Source: Scleroderma bovista
Taxonomy: Eukaryota > Basidiomycota > Agaricomycetes > Boletales > Sclerodermataceae
Assembly (NCBI GenBank): GCA_037178675.1
Contig: JAYMGJ010000167.1
Location: forward strand, 1-64,000
Length of the DNA: 64,000 nt
Direction: 5' to 3'
The notes beneath the pieces were generated by a model. That model had not been told where the DNA came from, ran no database searches, and was given only the letters and a program-made list of their open reading frames with translations. The position numbers and the translations under genes were made by a program. Every line of letters begins with the position of its first letter. Position 1 is the stretch's first letter. Positions 1-12,161 of the stretch are shown piece after piece.

Positions 1-2
1 AA

Positions 3-2039
3 TTAAAATAATAATAATTTTTGCAATATAACGTAGTGGCAGGGGGTCTCTCCTGGAGTTTCTCCAGACAAAATAGACCTATTCTTATGTGATAAATGCA
101 ACCAAATATGGATTGTGCTGGGCTTTCGCCAGTTGAAAATGGACCCTAATGGGGGCTATATGGGACTTTCGCCAGCTGGAAATGGACCTTAATGGGGGCT
201 ATATGGGCTTTCGCCAGCTAGAAATGGACCTTAATGGGAGCTATATGGGACTTTCACCAGCTGAAAATGGACCTTAACAGGTGCTATAAGGGACTTTTGC
301 CAGCTGGAAATGAACCTTAACAAGGGCTATATGGACTTTCACCAGCTGAAAATGGACCATCACCATGAAGGTTTGGCAAGTTGCCATGGGAGTGGGTGAA
401 TCACCATGGGTGGCTGGCAAATCACCATGAAGGGCTGGTGAATTGCCAACATGAGTTGGGGGTTACACAAAAAACTTTTCGCATGCAACTTTTTTATTTT
501 CATCATAACTCTTTTAAATTTTAATCCATTGCTTATGTAAGACCATGAACAGACTCTACTAATCATTAGCTACAATCTTTAGTAAGATCTGAAGTGGTAA
601 AAATAACATATGCAAATAGCCCCTATCGATATTGGTGACATCATATTGATTACCAAAAATGGGTAGTACTGATTAGCTAATGTTGTGGAATGTGGATTAG
701 GTGTACTTTGTGTACTTTGTGTGTAGTAACAGTGTAGTGAATTGATTAGATAAGCTCTGGAAGCACCACTACTGCCAAGACATTACCATATCTGGTCATA
801 ATAACATATGGGAGGCGTGGGCAATTACCCCACAAAATGCGGAGATTTACAAAACAAATGCTATATCACACAACACAAAGCCTTTGCTGACCTACACATC
901 ATCCCAACAGCCTACTAATACTCCACAGGGCTTATATACAGCTGTTCCTGATATAATTAGATGCACAACCAATCTGAACCCTTAAGCTGTTGTCACTAAC
1001 CATGCATACTGCAGCATTGCACAAGCTATAGTCATAAGGTGTACATTTTCGCATTTTTTACATCTTGAATGATTTATGCCTTTAAATATCTCAGGAACAG
1101 CTGTATATAAGCCCTGTGGAGTATTAGTAGGCTGTTGGGATGATGTGTAGGTCAGCAAAGGCTTTGTGTTGTGTGATATAGCATTTGTTTTGTAAATCTC
1201 CGCATTTTGTGGGGTAATTGCCCACGCCTCCCATATGTTATTATGACCAGATATGGTAATGTCTTGGCAGTAGTGGTGCTTCCAGAGCTTATCTAATCAA
1301 TTCACTACACTGTTACTACACACAAAGTACACAAAGTACACCTAATCCACATTCCACAACATTAGCTAATCAGTACTACCCATTTTTGGTAATCAATATG
1401 ATGTCACCAATATCGATAGGGGCTATTTGCATATGTTATTTTTACCACTTCAGATCTTACTAAAGATTGTAGCTAATGATTAGTAGAGTCTGTTCATGGT
1501 CTTACATAAGCAATGGATTAAAATTTAAAAGAGTTATGATGAAAATAAAAAAGTTGCATGCGAAAAGTTTTTTGTGTAACCCCCAACTCATGTTGGCAAT
1601 TCACCAGCCCTTCATGGTGATTTGCCAGCCACCCATGGTGATTCACCCACTCCCATGGCAACTTGCCAAACCTTCATGGTGATGGTCCATTTTCAGCTGG
1701 TGAAAGTCCATATAGCCCTTGTTAAGGTTCATTTCCAGCTGGCAAAAGTCCCTTATAGCACCTGTTAAGGTCCATTTTCAGCTGGTGAAAGTCCCATATA
1801 GCTCCCATTAAGGTCCATTTCTAGCTGGCGAAAGCCCATATAGCCCCCATTAAGGTCCATTTCCAGCTGGCGAAAGTCCCATATAGCCCCCATTAGGGTC
1901 CATTTTCAACTGGCGAAAGCCCAGCACAATCCATATTTGGTTGCATTTATCACATAAGAATAGGTCTATTTTGTCTGGAGAAACTCCAGGAGAGACCCCT
2001 GCCACTACGTTATATTGCAAAAATTATTATTATTTTAAA
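3..2039. repeat. Near-perfect 1-kb-arm palindrome
   Basis: The arms at 3-950 and 1092-2039 are reverse complements around an axis at 1021 and are separated by a loop of about 141 bases. Identical short open frames occur at mirrored positions (360-566 on - and 1476-1682 on +). The sequences diverge just outside position 3/2039 and just inside 950/1092, so both boundaries are sharp. Near-identity of the arms means a recent duplication, gene conversion between arms, or a foldback element. The window starts only two bases outside the left arm, so target duplications cannot be judged. No transposase lies inside. A long-read palindrome artefact is possible, but a real 141-base loop argues against simple read-through. 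Confidence 0.93.
125..360. repeat. Short tandem repeats inside the palindrome arm (left)
   Basis: About five degenerate copies of a 45-55 base unit carrying 'ttcgccagctggaaatgg' and 'gggggctatatggg'. The mirror array is at about 1682-1917 in the right arm. Copies differ by scattered substitutions within an arm, yet each is matched exactly in the opposite arm. The tandem array is therefore older than the palindrome-forming event or the last conversion. Confidence 0.8.
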
Positions 2040-2228
2040 CATAATTCATTTTGCCAACCTCATAATTTGATAGTACTGGTGAAACACCAATGGTATGCTG
2101 GCGAAAACCCAGCAAGCACCAGAGGCTGGGAATCCCCAACACGTGAACACCTATTAGGTGGATACATCTGTAGAAGGATATGTACCTAATAGGTCTACTT
2201 AGGGGGTTGACTGAAGTGTTTAACCATA

Positions 2229-2499
2229 GTCAAATAACCTATTAGTACCATTATTAGACAGGGTAACATGTAAAACTTACCTTTAGTTCCGGCACTAACA
2301 TTTGTTGTGTAGTCAAATAACCTATTAGTACCATTGTTAGATAAGTTAAGATGTAGTGGTAGTGGGAAACTTACCATTGGCTCCGGCACTAACATTTGTT
2401 GTGTAGTGAAATAACCTATTAGTAGCATTGTTAGACAAGTTAATATGTTGTGGTAGTAGGAAACTTACCATTAGCTCTGGCACTAACCTTTGTTGTGTT
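2229..2499. repeat. Three direct repeats of 83-94 bases
   Basis: Units start at 2229, 2312 and 2406 with 'gtcaaataacctattagta' or a close variant. Each ends near 'ggcactaacatttgttgtgt'. The first unit is about 11 bases shorter. There is no coding potential; the apparent frames are repeat readings. Confidence 0.8.
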
Positions 2500-2639
2500 G
2501 AGCCCACTCCTACATAGTAGGAAAAGGCATCTGTTTGGTCAAGTTTGCCATGTTGCGCAAGGGGCGTGACAAACAGTGTCCACAATATTGCATTTTTGGC
2601 ATTTTTGGGCACTTAGTCATTTTGGACACAGTGGCAGTA

Positions 2640-4325
2640 CCAACTACCAAGTGGTACTATACTTTTGCTACACACAATTATACTATGCATTTTTGGTAAA
2701 CAGCACTACATCACAAACACTACACAACACTTCCTAGTTGACACTACACATTTTTGGTAATCAGAACTACAACACAAACACTACACAACTACTCCGCATT
2801 TTTGGTAATTAACACTACAACACAAACACAACACAACTACTACGCATTTTTGGTAATCAAAACTACAACACAAATACTACACAACATTTCCTAATTGATG
2901 CTACATATTTTTGGCAATCAACACTACAACACAAACACAGCAGAACTACTACACATTTTTGGTAATCAACACTACATCACAAACACAACACAACACATCC
3001 TAAGTGACACTACCACACAAACACAACACAACATTTCTTAATTGTTACTACACATTTTTGGTAATCAACACTACCATACAAACACTACACATTTTTTGTA
3101 CACATTTTACTACACATTTTTGTACACTTTCGCTACACTTTTGAGTACACTTTTACTATGCTTTTACTATGCTTTTTTGTACACTTTTTTGTACACTTTT
3201 ACTACACTTTTTGTACACTTTTACTACACTTTTGAGTACACTTTTACTACACTTTTTGACTACACTTTTTGTACACTTTTGACTACACTTTTACTACGCT
3301 TTTTTGTACACTTTTACTACACTTTTGACTACACTTTTACCACACTTTTGATTACACTTTTACTACACTTTTTTGCACACTTTTTTGCACACTTTGACTA
3401 CACTTTTAATGCACTTCTTACTACACTTGTACTACACTTTTTGTAAATTGATTAGATTGAGTAGTGTAGTCATTATTAGGTTAAGTAGCATAGCTGTGAC
3501 TGGGTTAACAAGTGCACCCCAAAGTGTAGTAGATAATCAGAAGTGTACAGAAAGTGTAGTAAAGGTGTAGTAAAGGTGTACAAAAAAGCATAGTAAAGGT
3601 GTACAGAAAAGTTTAGTAAAAGTGTAGTCACAAGTGTACAGAAAAGCGTAGTAAAAGTGTACAAAAAAGCGTAGTAAAAGTGTAGTCAAAAGTGTAGTAA
3701 AGGTGTACAAAAAAGTTTAGTAAAAGTGTAGTAAAAAGTGTAGTAAACAGTGTAGTAAAAGTGTACAAAAGAGTATAGTAAAAGTGTAGTAAAAGTGTAG
3801 TAAAAAGTGTAGTAAAAGTGTACAAAAAAGTGTGGTAAAGGTGTACAAAAAAGTGTAGTAAAAGTGTAGTCAAAAGTGTAGTCACAAGTGTACAGAAAAG
3901 TGTAGTAAAAGTGTACAAAAGAGTGTAGTAAAAAGTGTAGTAAAAGTGTAGTAAAAAGTGTAGTAAAAGTGTACAAAAAAGCATAGTTAAAGTGTAGTTA
4001 AAAGTGTAGTGAAAGTGTACAAAAAAAGAGTAGTAAAGTGTAGTAAAAGTGTACAAAAAGTGTAGTAAAAGTGTAGTCAAAAGTGTACAAAAAAGTGTAG
4101 TAAAAATGTACAAAAAAGCGTAGTAAAAGTGTAGTAAAAATGTGTAGTTAAAGTGTACAAAAAAAGTGTAGTCAAAAGTGTAGTAAAGGTGTAGCAATAG
4201 TGTCAGTAGTTAGGAATTTACAGAGTTGTACAGAGTTGATGGGTCTGTACAGGCTGTACAGACCTGTACACAAGTCATGTGGTTTGTAGTGTCTGTAGCA
4301 CAAAAGTGCTGTTTTGCTGATGAAT
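2640..4325. repeat. Hairpin-shaped minisatellite element, left copy
   Basis: It begins with degenerate ~62-base repeats containing 'tttttggtaatcaacactac' (2650-3080). A T-rich array of 11-12 base units such as 'acacttttgact' follows (3090-3440), then a unique centre (about 3440-3535), then the same array in reverse complement, 'gtgtagtaaaa' (3540-4195). A unique end with 'ctgtacaggctgtacagac' runs to about 4322. The element can therefore fold on itself. A second copy lies in inverted orientation at 17.75-19.77 kb, sharing the centre and the 'gctgttttgctgatga' end. Long apparent proteins rich in TTLLHF are simply readings of the T-rich array. Confidence 0.9.
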
Positions 4326-4338
4326 CCGGTGTCACGCT

Positions 4339-6389
4339 GTCACGCACCAAACGTGTTTGGTACTGTGGACATGGAGAAAGTTAGCCGATGAAACTGATGC
4401 GAAGAACGCACACCCAAGATCTGTTGAAAGATTGTCCCGACTTGAGGGATACAGACAGCCCTTGCTATCCATATCACACAAAGTCAAGACTATCCTTATG
4501 CGAAGAATGAATACAAGCTCGTTGTAGCCATCTATCGCACAAGAATGACTATCCTGATGCGAGAGATGAATGCCAACATGGACAGTCATCTATCGCACGA
4601 GAACCGCCAAGAAGCAGAAGAATCCAAGGATTGATGATCATTTCAGTATGAGAGAGGAATGCAACCTACTGCAGTCCAACTCCCATACAAGAACAACCAA
4701 AGAAGCAGAAGAAATGAAGGAGAAATGAAGGAGAAAAGGAAGAATCATTTTTAGCGCCCAAATGTCAAATTTAGGCGCCCAGTGCCGGCATTCCGATATT
4801 TTGAATAGCTCTGCCATTTTTGAAGCTATCAATCATGTGACTATACCATCATGGAGCCTAGACCGTGGTCTATCTGCCTGTCAAGTTCCGACGTAAATCT
4901 GTTCATTTCCCACGGAGATATTCCACCCGCAATCCAGACACCCGCTTCATCACTCACTATGGAGTCCACATTTTCTCTGGAACGTTTCTCCGCTATTGCA
5001 GCAGACCTCAATTATGTCCTGCTCTTGGGACAGCCTCTCCCTGAGCTCCTGTGTACTGTCTGGTACATATCTTCCCAGCCTTCTCCCTCAGTCCCTCTCA
5101 TTCTCGGTCAGCGCGTTCTCCTTGTCAGTCCTGCGTCGCGCACATACTTTGGTCGTCTCAAGTCTATCGTTAGACTTGAAAATTCATACCTGGTCGTCTC
5201 TGTGTCTCCTTAGTCCTCTGCATATGGTCCTTTCATCCCAGAGTCCTGTCACATCCATCTCCCTCTATCATTCATCTCACTTCCCTGGACACGTCGAAAT
5301 CCGCTATTCACGTTTCACTTCCCCGCTATCCCGCAACAAACATGAATGAAACAGTGCTCTAGAACCCTTCTTAGGAGCCCTAATAGAGTACAGAACCTTC
5401 CCCTTACTGCTCAAGGGAAGACTGCACTTCGGGAGCACCAAATGTCGCGTTTTTGCTCTACAGAAGCTCAATCCAAGGGATTTGTGACACTCTGTGACCA
5501 GCTGTGACTCTACTTGTCATTCCAGGCCCCCTGACACTGCTCTTCTGGTCGGATCAATTCTTTTATTATCCCCCAGCCACTCCCATCAGTGGCACTGCTT
5601 CAGAAGCTCATCTCCAGATCTAAAGTTCAATCAATCACAGGTTGTGCTTCCCTTCTGTCCGAGTCACACAGAGTCACTCTGGCTCACTCTGACTCACTCT
5701 GCTGTGCATTATTCATCCCCTCTTTGCATTACTAATCCCCATTACTCCCCTTACCAATTTCTTACCAATCTCTTACCAAGCACTTAGTCATTTGTGCTTA
5801 CAGGGCCACAGCCCCTCCTGTATATAAACCAGCAGCCAAATGCTGCAAGGAAGTGTCTGCTTCCCCCTCAATAAAGCAACCACATTCACTCTCCCTCACT
5901 GTCTATAAGCTCTATCTCTGTCTTTGGACTTGTAGGTCACTCAGTGCTGGCCTAAAGCTCCTATATTGCTGTTTATCAGATATATCTTGTATCTGATCAT
6001 TTCTCTAGGCTGAAGCGCAGTCTAGCATCACTGTCCACTCTATCCCATCACTGTCCATCGCATTCTTGAAGCAGGAACTGTCCCCTTGCTTCCCCTCTGC
6101 TCCATCACTGCTGTTACACCCCTGTCATCAATCTATCATCGCTTTTCTATCCCAGGACTCTTCCTAACCACTGTGGTAGGCTGAAGAGGAGTCAATACCA
6201 TCCCCAGTCGCATCTATTCCCCATCAGAAGCCCTTCCCTTCCCTCCTGCATCCTGCCTGAAGGCGTGCAGCACATCCCCCTGAGGACATTAAATACCAGA
6301 AACGCAAAGGAAGACCACCACTCACATATTGCTGTCATTTGGTGTTGGTTGTTGGTTGTTCTGACCTCTTCCCTCACTTGGGCGCACAA
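4339..6389 (+). mobile_element. 2.05-kb LTR-like unit, tandem copy 1
   Basis: It starts TGTCACGCACC, ends in GCGCACA, and is followed head-to-tail by a second copy with only scattered differences. It contains a TATA box (5821-5828, tatataaa) and AATAAA 42 bases later (5870-5875), the spacing expected of a compact retroelement promoter plus polyadenylation region. A third, diverged copy lies inverted at 24.19-26.28 kb and shares the TGTCACGCACC terminus. TG...CA ends, the transcription signals and dispersal suggest a very long LTR or a non-autonomous retroelement. No reverse transcriptase was found beside it. Confidence 0.6.
4851..5213 (+). pseudogene. ORF inside LTR-like unit 1, truncated
   Basis: A 120-residue frame shared with the inverted copy at 25357-25845, where it runs to 162 residues. 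Here it stops at TAG after 'VVSVSP' where copy 2 reads GAG. Copy 2 has lost one base upstream and splits into two frames (6899 onwards and 7006-7395). I do not recognise the product. Shared stretches include 'LLGQPLPE' and 'VLLVSPASRTYFG'. A frame kept across dispersed copies and broken by different single changes suggests it was once functional. Confidence 0.35.
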
Positions 6390-8436
6390 CGCACCAAACG
6401 TGTTTGGTACTGTGGACATGGAGAAAGTTAGCCGATGAAACTAATGTGAAGAACACACACCCAAGATCTGTTGAAAGATTGTCCCGACTTGAGGGATACA
6501 GACAGCCCTCGCTATCCATATCACACAAAGTCAAGACTATCCTTATGCGAAGAATGAATACAAGCTCGTTGTAGCCATCTATCACATGAGAATGACTATC
6601 CTGGAGCAAGAGATGAATGCCATCATCTGGCAGTCATCCCTTGCACAAGAACCGCCAAGAAGCAGAAGAATCCAAGGATTGATGATCATTTCAGTATGAG
6701 AGAGGAATGCAACCTACTGCAGTCCAACTCCCATACCAGAACAACCAAAGAAGCAGAAGAAACAATAGAGAAACGAAGGAGAAAAGGAAGAATCATTTTC
6801 AGTGCCCAAATGTCAAATTTAGGTGCCCAGTGCCGGCATTCCGATATTTTGAATAGCTCTGCCATTTTTGAAGCTATCAATCATGTGACTATACCATCAT
6901 GGAGCCTAGACCGTGGTCTATCTGCCTGTCAAGTTCCGACGTAAATCTGTTTATTTCCCATGAAGATATTTCACCCGCAATCCAGACACCTGCTTCATCA
7001 TCACTATGGAGTCCGCATTTTCTCTGGAACGTTTCTCCGCTATTGCAGCAGACCTCAACTATGTCCTGCTCTTGGGACAGCCTCTCCCTGAGCTCCTGTG
7101 TACTGTCTGGTACATATCTGCCCAGCCTGCTCCCCCAGTCCCTCTTGTTCTCGGTCAGCGCGTTCTCCTCGTCAGTCCTGCATCACGCACATACTTTGGT
7201 CATCTCAAGTCTATCGTTAGACTTGAAAATTCATACCTGGTTGTCTCTGTGTCTCCTGAGTACTCTGCATATGGTCCTTTCATCCCAGAGTCCTGTCACA
7301 TCCGTCTCCCTCTATCATTCATCTCACTTCCCTGGACACGTCGAATCCACTACTTGCGATTCACTTCCCTGCTATCCCGCAACAAACATGAATGAAACAG
7401 TGCTCTAGAACCCTTCTTAGGAGCCCTAATAGAGTACAGAACCTTCCCCTTACTGCTCAAGGGAAGACTGCACTTCGGGAGCACCAAATTTCGCATTTTT
7501 GCTCTACAGAAGCTCAATCCAAGGGATTTGTGACACTCTGTGACCAGCTGTGACTCTACTTGTCATTCCAGGCCCCCCTGACACTGCTCTTCTGGTCGGA
7601 TCAATTCTTTTATTATCCCCCAGCCACTCCCATCAGTGGCACTGCTTCAGAAGCTCATCTCCAGATCTAAAGTTCAATCAATCACAGGTTGTGCTTCCCT
7701 TCTGTCCGAGTCACACAGAGTCACTCTGGCTCACTCTGACTCACTCTGCTGTGCATTATTCATCCCCTCTTTGCATTACTAATCCCCATTACTCCCCTTA
7801 CCAATTTCTTACCAATCTCTTACCAAGCACTTAGTCATTTGTGCTTACAGGGCCACAGCCCCTCCTGTATATAAACCAGCAGCCAAATGCTGCAAGGAAG
7901 TGTCTGCTTCCCCCTCAATAAAGCAACCACATTCACTCTCCCTCACTGTCTATAAGCTCTATCTCTGTCTTTGGACTTGTAGGTCAATCAGTGCTGGCCT
8001 AAAGCTCCTATATTGTTGTTTATCAGATATATCTTGTATCTGATCATTTCTCTAGGCTCAAGCGCAGTCTAGCATCTCTGTCCACTCCATCCCATCACTG
8101 TCCATCGCATTCTTGAAGCAGGAACTGTCCCCTTGCTTCCCTGTTGCTCCATCACTGCTGTTACACCCCTGTCATCAATCTATCATCACTCTTCTATCCC
8201 AGGACTCTTCCTAACCACTGTGGTAGGCTGAAGAGGAGTCAATACCATCCCCAGTCGCATCTATTCCCCATCAGAAGCCCTTCCCTTCCCTCCTGCATCC
8301 TGCCTGAAGGCATGCAGCACATCCCCCTGAGGAGAATAAATACCAGAAACGCAAAGGAAGACCACCACTCGCATATTGCTGTCATTTGGTGTTGGTTGTT
8401 GGTTGTTCTGACCTCTTCCCTCACTTAGGCGCACAC
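6390..8436 (+). mobile_element. 2.05-kb LTR-like unit, tandem copy 2
   Basis: Direct tandem repeat of the preceding unit with a 2,047-base period. It differs by substitutions and small indels, for example a single-base loss near 6994-7000 that breaks the internal frame. TATA (about 7868) and AATAAA (about 7917) are retained. The first ~9 bases of the terminus seen in copy 1 are missing at the junction, which fits unequal crossing-over between two LTRs. Confidence 0.65.
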
Positions 8437-8504
8437 CAGTTTCATCCATCACTCTGTTGCCTTGCCCGTGACAACGACGGGGACAGAATACAGACTCTCG
8501 TTCT

Positions 8505-10600
8505 AACTGAGGCCAATGTCAACCGTTATGAAGCTGGTCGCGCCCATATCTCTGCTGATTGCAGCGCGCACGGAAGCTTCATCCATGGTCTTTGTCGTTG
8601 CATTGGCGCTCCCCCGGCATCCTGGATTCGAAGGTAAGTTTATTTACCCTTCTGATTTGTTTTCTAGGTCTCTGCATCAACCGCATCGTGTTCTCGCGTC
8701 CAAGGTAGGCGTTCTCGATCTCCAGCGCTCGACTGATGTTTGTAGGTCCGGTTTTGATACGACCGTGTTGACGCCTGGGTCTAATGACTCCATAGGCTCG
8801 GTTCGGGGTGTTCCCGGGTGGCTGCGTTGCGCGTGCGCGTCCTAGGTGAGTGGTTTCACGTTGTTGCGCTTGGCTGACTCGATTGCAGTTTATTCGCTCG
8901 ATCTTGAGCCTTCCGCATCGCTGTCGATGCCTGACGAGTCCATATGGACTGTTTGCGAGTTGGATGGGTGGCCATGACAACACAGGTAAGTTTCCCATTT
9001 GTGTTCTTCGGCTGTAGCGCACACACTGACTTTCTCCAGCTAGCTGTGCTGCATTGACTCGCATCGGGTCAACGCTGCCACCGCTCGTTGTGCCGTCTAC
9101 ATTGCCGTCGTCTCCGTCATCTCTGTATCCATCGCCATCGCCATCGCCATCGCCATCGCCAGCCCTCTCGCTCTCGACAATTGGCGCAATCGCCTCGACT
9201 CCGCTCTCCGCTCGTCCAAAGACGAATATTTGGCTTGCGGGCTTGATCGCCGCAACTGGCGCGTTCCACGGTGCGTACACGTCGACATTACCTGCGCTAA
9301 CTCTTCTCCATCAATTGGTAGGCTTGGATGTTGTGATTTCATGCGGAACAGGTGAGTCTTGCATCCTCAACCCGATTTGATGCATTCTGACAGTCTCCAT
9401 TTCGTTCGCAGCTGTTTCCCTCTTGTTTCCAATGCTCTGCACGTCCGTGCGTATGCTCGATGCATCCGCATGGCTCCCACAGCCGTTTGGTGCATCTGGA
9501 GTCCATCTCGCAGTCTTCATAGGTGAGTTCTGCGTTTTTGGCTTGTTTCGAGTCGTTCTGACAATTTCCGTCGCATTTACAGTTGTTGTTGTGTCGTTTC
9601 CAACGCAGTATGTGTCCATGCGCACGCTCAACCCATGCGCACGGCTCCCGTGGCCGTTTGGGTGCTCTGGAGTCCGTCTTGCAGCTCCACCAGGTGAGTC
9701 AGGCAGTTTCTTTTGCTTTGGGGTGATACTGATGTTCTGGATCGTGTTTGCAGTGTTTACCGCGTCCGTATCGACGCTTGGCACATCTGAGTGCCCACTT
9801 GACGCGTCTGACTGGCTCCCAATGCCATCCGTCGTGTTCACAACGTGTTTCGTGCCTCCAGCTCCCAGGTATGTCTCTGCACCTTCACCCCTGCTCATGC
9901 CATCCATTTCAGCATTGTTCAACACGCTTGGAGTGTCCGTCTGGCTTCCCAACGCATCTGCTCGGGCTCTCGACACCTCTGCCTGGCAGATCGAAGCATC
10001 CGCTCCGTTTCCAAGGCGATTCATGTCGTCTGTGTGCCAACGCACGCCTTGAAGGCATACTCACGGTATCTCGCCGCTATCCAGGCTCTCCGACTCCATC
10101 GACATGGTTATGAGTACATGGGACTCGTTTGGGGTGTTTGCCATGCATAATTGCTGGCAACATTTGGCGTGCGTTTCCAGCTCATCAACACTCACTCGCC
10201 CGCTCATACCTCCTCCGCAGCCTTCTGACTCGACTCCATTCGGGTCGCTCGTCTTGCCGCTCGCACATGCTGTCCACTCCCCCTCGAGCGGCAGTCCATG
10301 TGCGCTAGGTATGTTTCCTCGTGCGTTTCCGTTGCGCTGACAGTTTTCTTCGCAGTAAAATTGAGTTTGTTGGAGTCACAACTCGTTGTCGCGCTCCGTT
10401 TCGGCGCCCTCGTTGATTCTTTGAGCTCTCTCCGCCAGTTCACTGCCCAGTGCAGCCTTCTCATCAACATTCGCAACCTTTCATCCGCCCTCGTCGACTC
10501 CACAAGCCCTCTCCGCCAGGTCTCTGCCCAGCAAGGCTGTCCTGTCGAAGTCCGCATCCGTTTCGGGTGGGTTGGCTGACTGGGCCATCCCATTCATGTG
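8505..10600 (+). other. Array of short exon/intron modules, copy 1 (cryptic spliced transcript)
   Basis: The + strand carries at least eight well-formed short introns: about 8634-8667, 8705-8745, 8846-8888, 8986-9039, 9352-9411, 9523-9582, 9694-9753, 9870-9912 and 10309-10355. They begin GTGAGT, GTAAGT or GTATGT. Most have CTGAC or CTGAT 15-25 bases before a CAG/TAG acceptor. Three successive exon+intron modules are 171, 171 and 176 bases long (111-base exons, 60-base introns), i.e. tandem module duplication. The minus strand also has long frames (8579-9280, 9311-10045) of a type I remember as predicted proteins in Boletales repeats, but the splice signals point to + strand transcription. The exons share 'WLPQPFG.SGV'-like readings. 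No known domain is recognised. Confidence 0.55.
9131..9162. repeat. GCCATC hexanucleotide microsatellite
   Basis: About five perfect copies of a six-base unit inside a module of the array above. It reads as an Asp-Gly run on the minus strand. The paralogous array has a shorter, interrupted version at about 13503-13555. Confidence 0.9.
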
Positions 10601-11000
10601 TTCTGCCATCATGACGCTGTCCGTCACCTCCTGCTTGCACACGTTTGGCTCACCCTCAATTGGTGGGCTCGGTGTCAGTGGCAGTGAGTCCTGTGGTACG
10701 TTTTGCAGTTCGTGTGGCGTGGCTGTGCATGGAGCCATTGGTCCTTCTGTGCGCTCGGCGCTATTGCCCTCCACCAAAGCTTCAGAGCTCGTGCGTGGGT
10801 CTTTGCGTCCGACAATTCTGTCGTTGACGTCTTTGGTGCCTCAGATGAGGTCTTTGGTAGGTGGTTCTTCCCGATCTGCATGCACATGCCTCTCTGTGGC
10901 TGCGTTCTCGCTCGTAGGACTCTCTGCTGACAGATAATGTTTGTCATCGTTTGTGCAGGTTGCGAGTTTCTTTGTGCGGGGGTCTGCAATTGGATCGTGG

Positions 11001-11258
11001 TCATGGAAATGTTTCACAAGGGTATTTAAAAACTTGATGCGCGGTGTTGCGGCGAAGTTGGATGTAGATAGAGATAGGGACTGTATCATGGAATAGCTCG
11101 TGTAATAGAGCATTATACCCTTCCCAATCATATGTTCCGTCATCCGATGCGCCAGCTAATACATCTAGCCAATTTTGCGTGGCTGCGTACTCAAGTAACT
11201 TCACGCGGTAAATTTTCCAATTTTGTCTGTCGAGTTTGAGTGCGGGAATTTTGACCAT
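11001..11258 (-). pseudogene. Ty1/copia gag N-terminal fragment
   Basis: Begins MVKIPALKLDRQNWKIY, the usual start of copia Gag (a K/R-P-x-L-x-x-x-NW pattern), and stops after 85 residues. It lies 66-80 bases downstream, on the minus strand, of the primer-binding site and LTR at 11324-11618, exactly where Gag of that element should start. The frame then decays; no protease, integrase or reverse transcriptase follows. Confidence 0.6.
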
Positions 11259-11323
11259 TTCACTTGTTTGATCCAGTGGGTTCCTTTTCTCCTGGTTTTC
11301 CTTTCCTCCTGGCTAGGCAGAGC

Positions 11324-11338
11324 CAGGGCTCATAACCT
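11324..11338 (-). promoter_or_regulatory. Primer-binding site for half-molecule initiator tRNA-Met
   Basis: The + strand reads CAGGGCTCATAACCT, which equals the anticodon arm of eukaryotic initiator tRNA-Met. The element's own (minus) strand therefore carries the complement, directly after the LTR. Priming from an internally cleaved initiator tRNA is known for Drosophila copia and relatives. The same 15 bases recur at 12162-12176 beside the second LTR. Confidence 0.7.
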
Positions 11339-11618
11339 ATAGAAAGGTGGTGGTCTGCACAGGGAAGGTCTAGCCTGAAAGAAGGGAGAAGGAGAACTGT
11401 AGGGTAACCTCAGTATGCTGGCAAGCTACTATATATTAGTATATACCTGTAGGGTAACTACAAGGTATCAGTAAGTAGGAAAGTGGTTAGTAGGAAGGTA
11501 CTCACCCTCAGTATGCTGGCAAGCTACTGAGGGACTATGGTAATAGAACTCTACTCTAGTGCGATGTATGCTTATGTAAGTAAGTAAACAAACCATAACA
11601 GTCTGTTTATCTCCAACA
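11338..11618 (-). mobile_element. Copia-type LTR (copy A)
   Basis: On the minus strand it starts TGTTGGAGATAAACAGACTG and ends CCACCTTTCTATA. The same ~280-base sequence recurs on + at 14297-14583 and 46585-46858. Subrepeats 'ctcagtatgctggcaagcta' occur twice. TGTTGG is the standard copia LTR start. It is followed directly by an initiator-tRNA-type primer site and then Gag, so this is a 5' LTR. Confidence 0.75.
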
Positions 11619-12113
11619 CTGTCCGAGTGAGGCGAGTTCTTGCCGCATCAATTCCATTTTGCTGAAATGTGCACGGACATCTGCTTTGTCTCCACAACGG
11701 ATCCCTTGTAGCTTCCTGCGGAGCTCAATAGCTACGACGCCAGAACGTTGTTCAAATTCGGATGCAAGGGCTTCCCATAGCGAGTGGGCTGAATCGAGTG
11801 TGCGGAACTTTAAGTAAAGTGTTTCTGGGAGTGACACTGCGATGATTTGTTTGACCTTTGCGTTCTCCTGTTTCCAGTCAGGTAGTGCTTTGTCATACTC
11901 ATCAATAAGTCTTTTCTCCTTTTCATTCGGAGTCCAGGTGTCGTCCTTTCCTTCTCGAGGATTCAGAGGTAGTCCCTTTGTTCCTGAGAGGTAACCAGGT
12001 AGTCCCTTTGCTTCAACAGCCAGCTCAATTCAGCTTTTGTAATTTATCCAGTTGCTTCTGTCCGCTTTTAGCGTTGGGACCTTGAAAGACTCTTCTTTGA
12101 GAATACTCGTCAT
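11619..12113 (-). pseudogene. Ty1/copia gag (UBN2-type), interrupted by LTR A
   Basis: Reads from an ATG at 12113 downwards. The start resembles copia Gag ('VPTLKADRSNW'), then there is an in-frame TGA after 'NYKS', then the conserved segment 'LPETLYLKFRTLDSAHSLWEAL' region (11607-11837), typical of UBN2-family Gag. The frame is cut at 11618/11619 where LTR A begins. LTR A thus appears to have inserted into, or recombined with, this older gag. This gag belongs to the diverged LTR at about 12177-12395. Confidence 0.7.
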
Positions 12114-12161
12114 ATTTGGTTGTCTGGGAATACTTTTGCCTTTGGAGTTAGAGCGAGAGCT

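Noticed and set aside
2650..3080. Regular ~62-base repeats resembling a CRISPR array
   Set aside because: The repeats are degenerate, there are no unique equal-length spacers, the DNA is eukaryotic and there are no cas genes. They are tandem satellite units.
3042..4197. Open frames of up to 189 residues rich in TTLLHF/YTF
   Set aside because: They are readings of the 11-12 base T-rich minisatellite; similar frames appear in every copy and on both strands.
8579..10045. Calling the long minus-strand frames as genuine proteins
   Set aside because: They run through sequences that on the + strand are well-formed introns with branch points, and the same holds for the inverted copy. They are kept only as an alternative in the array entry.
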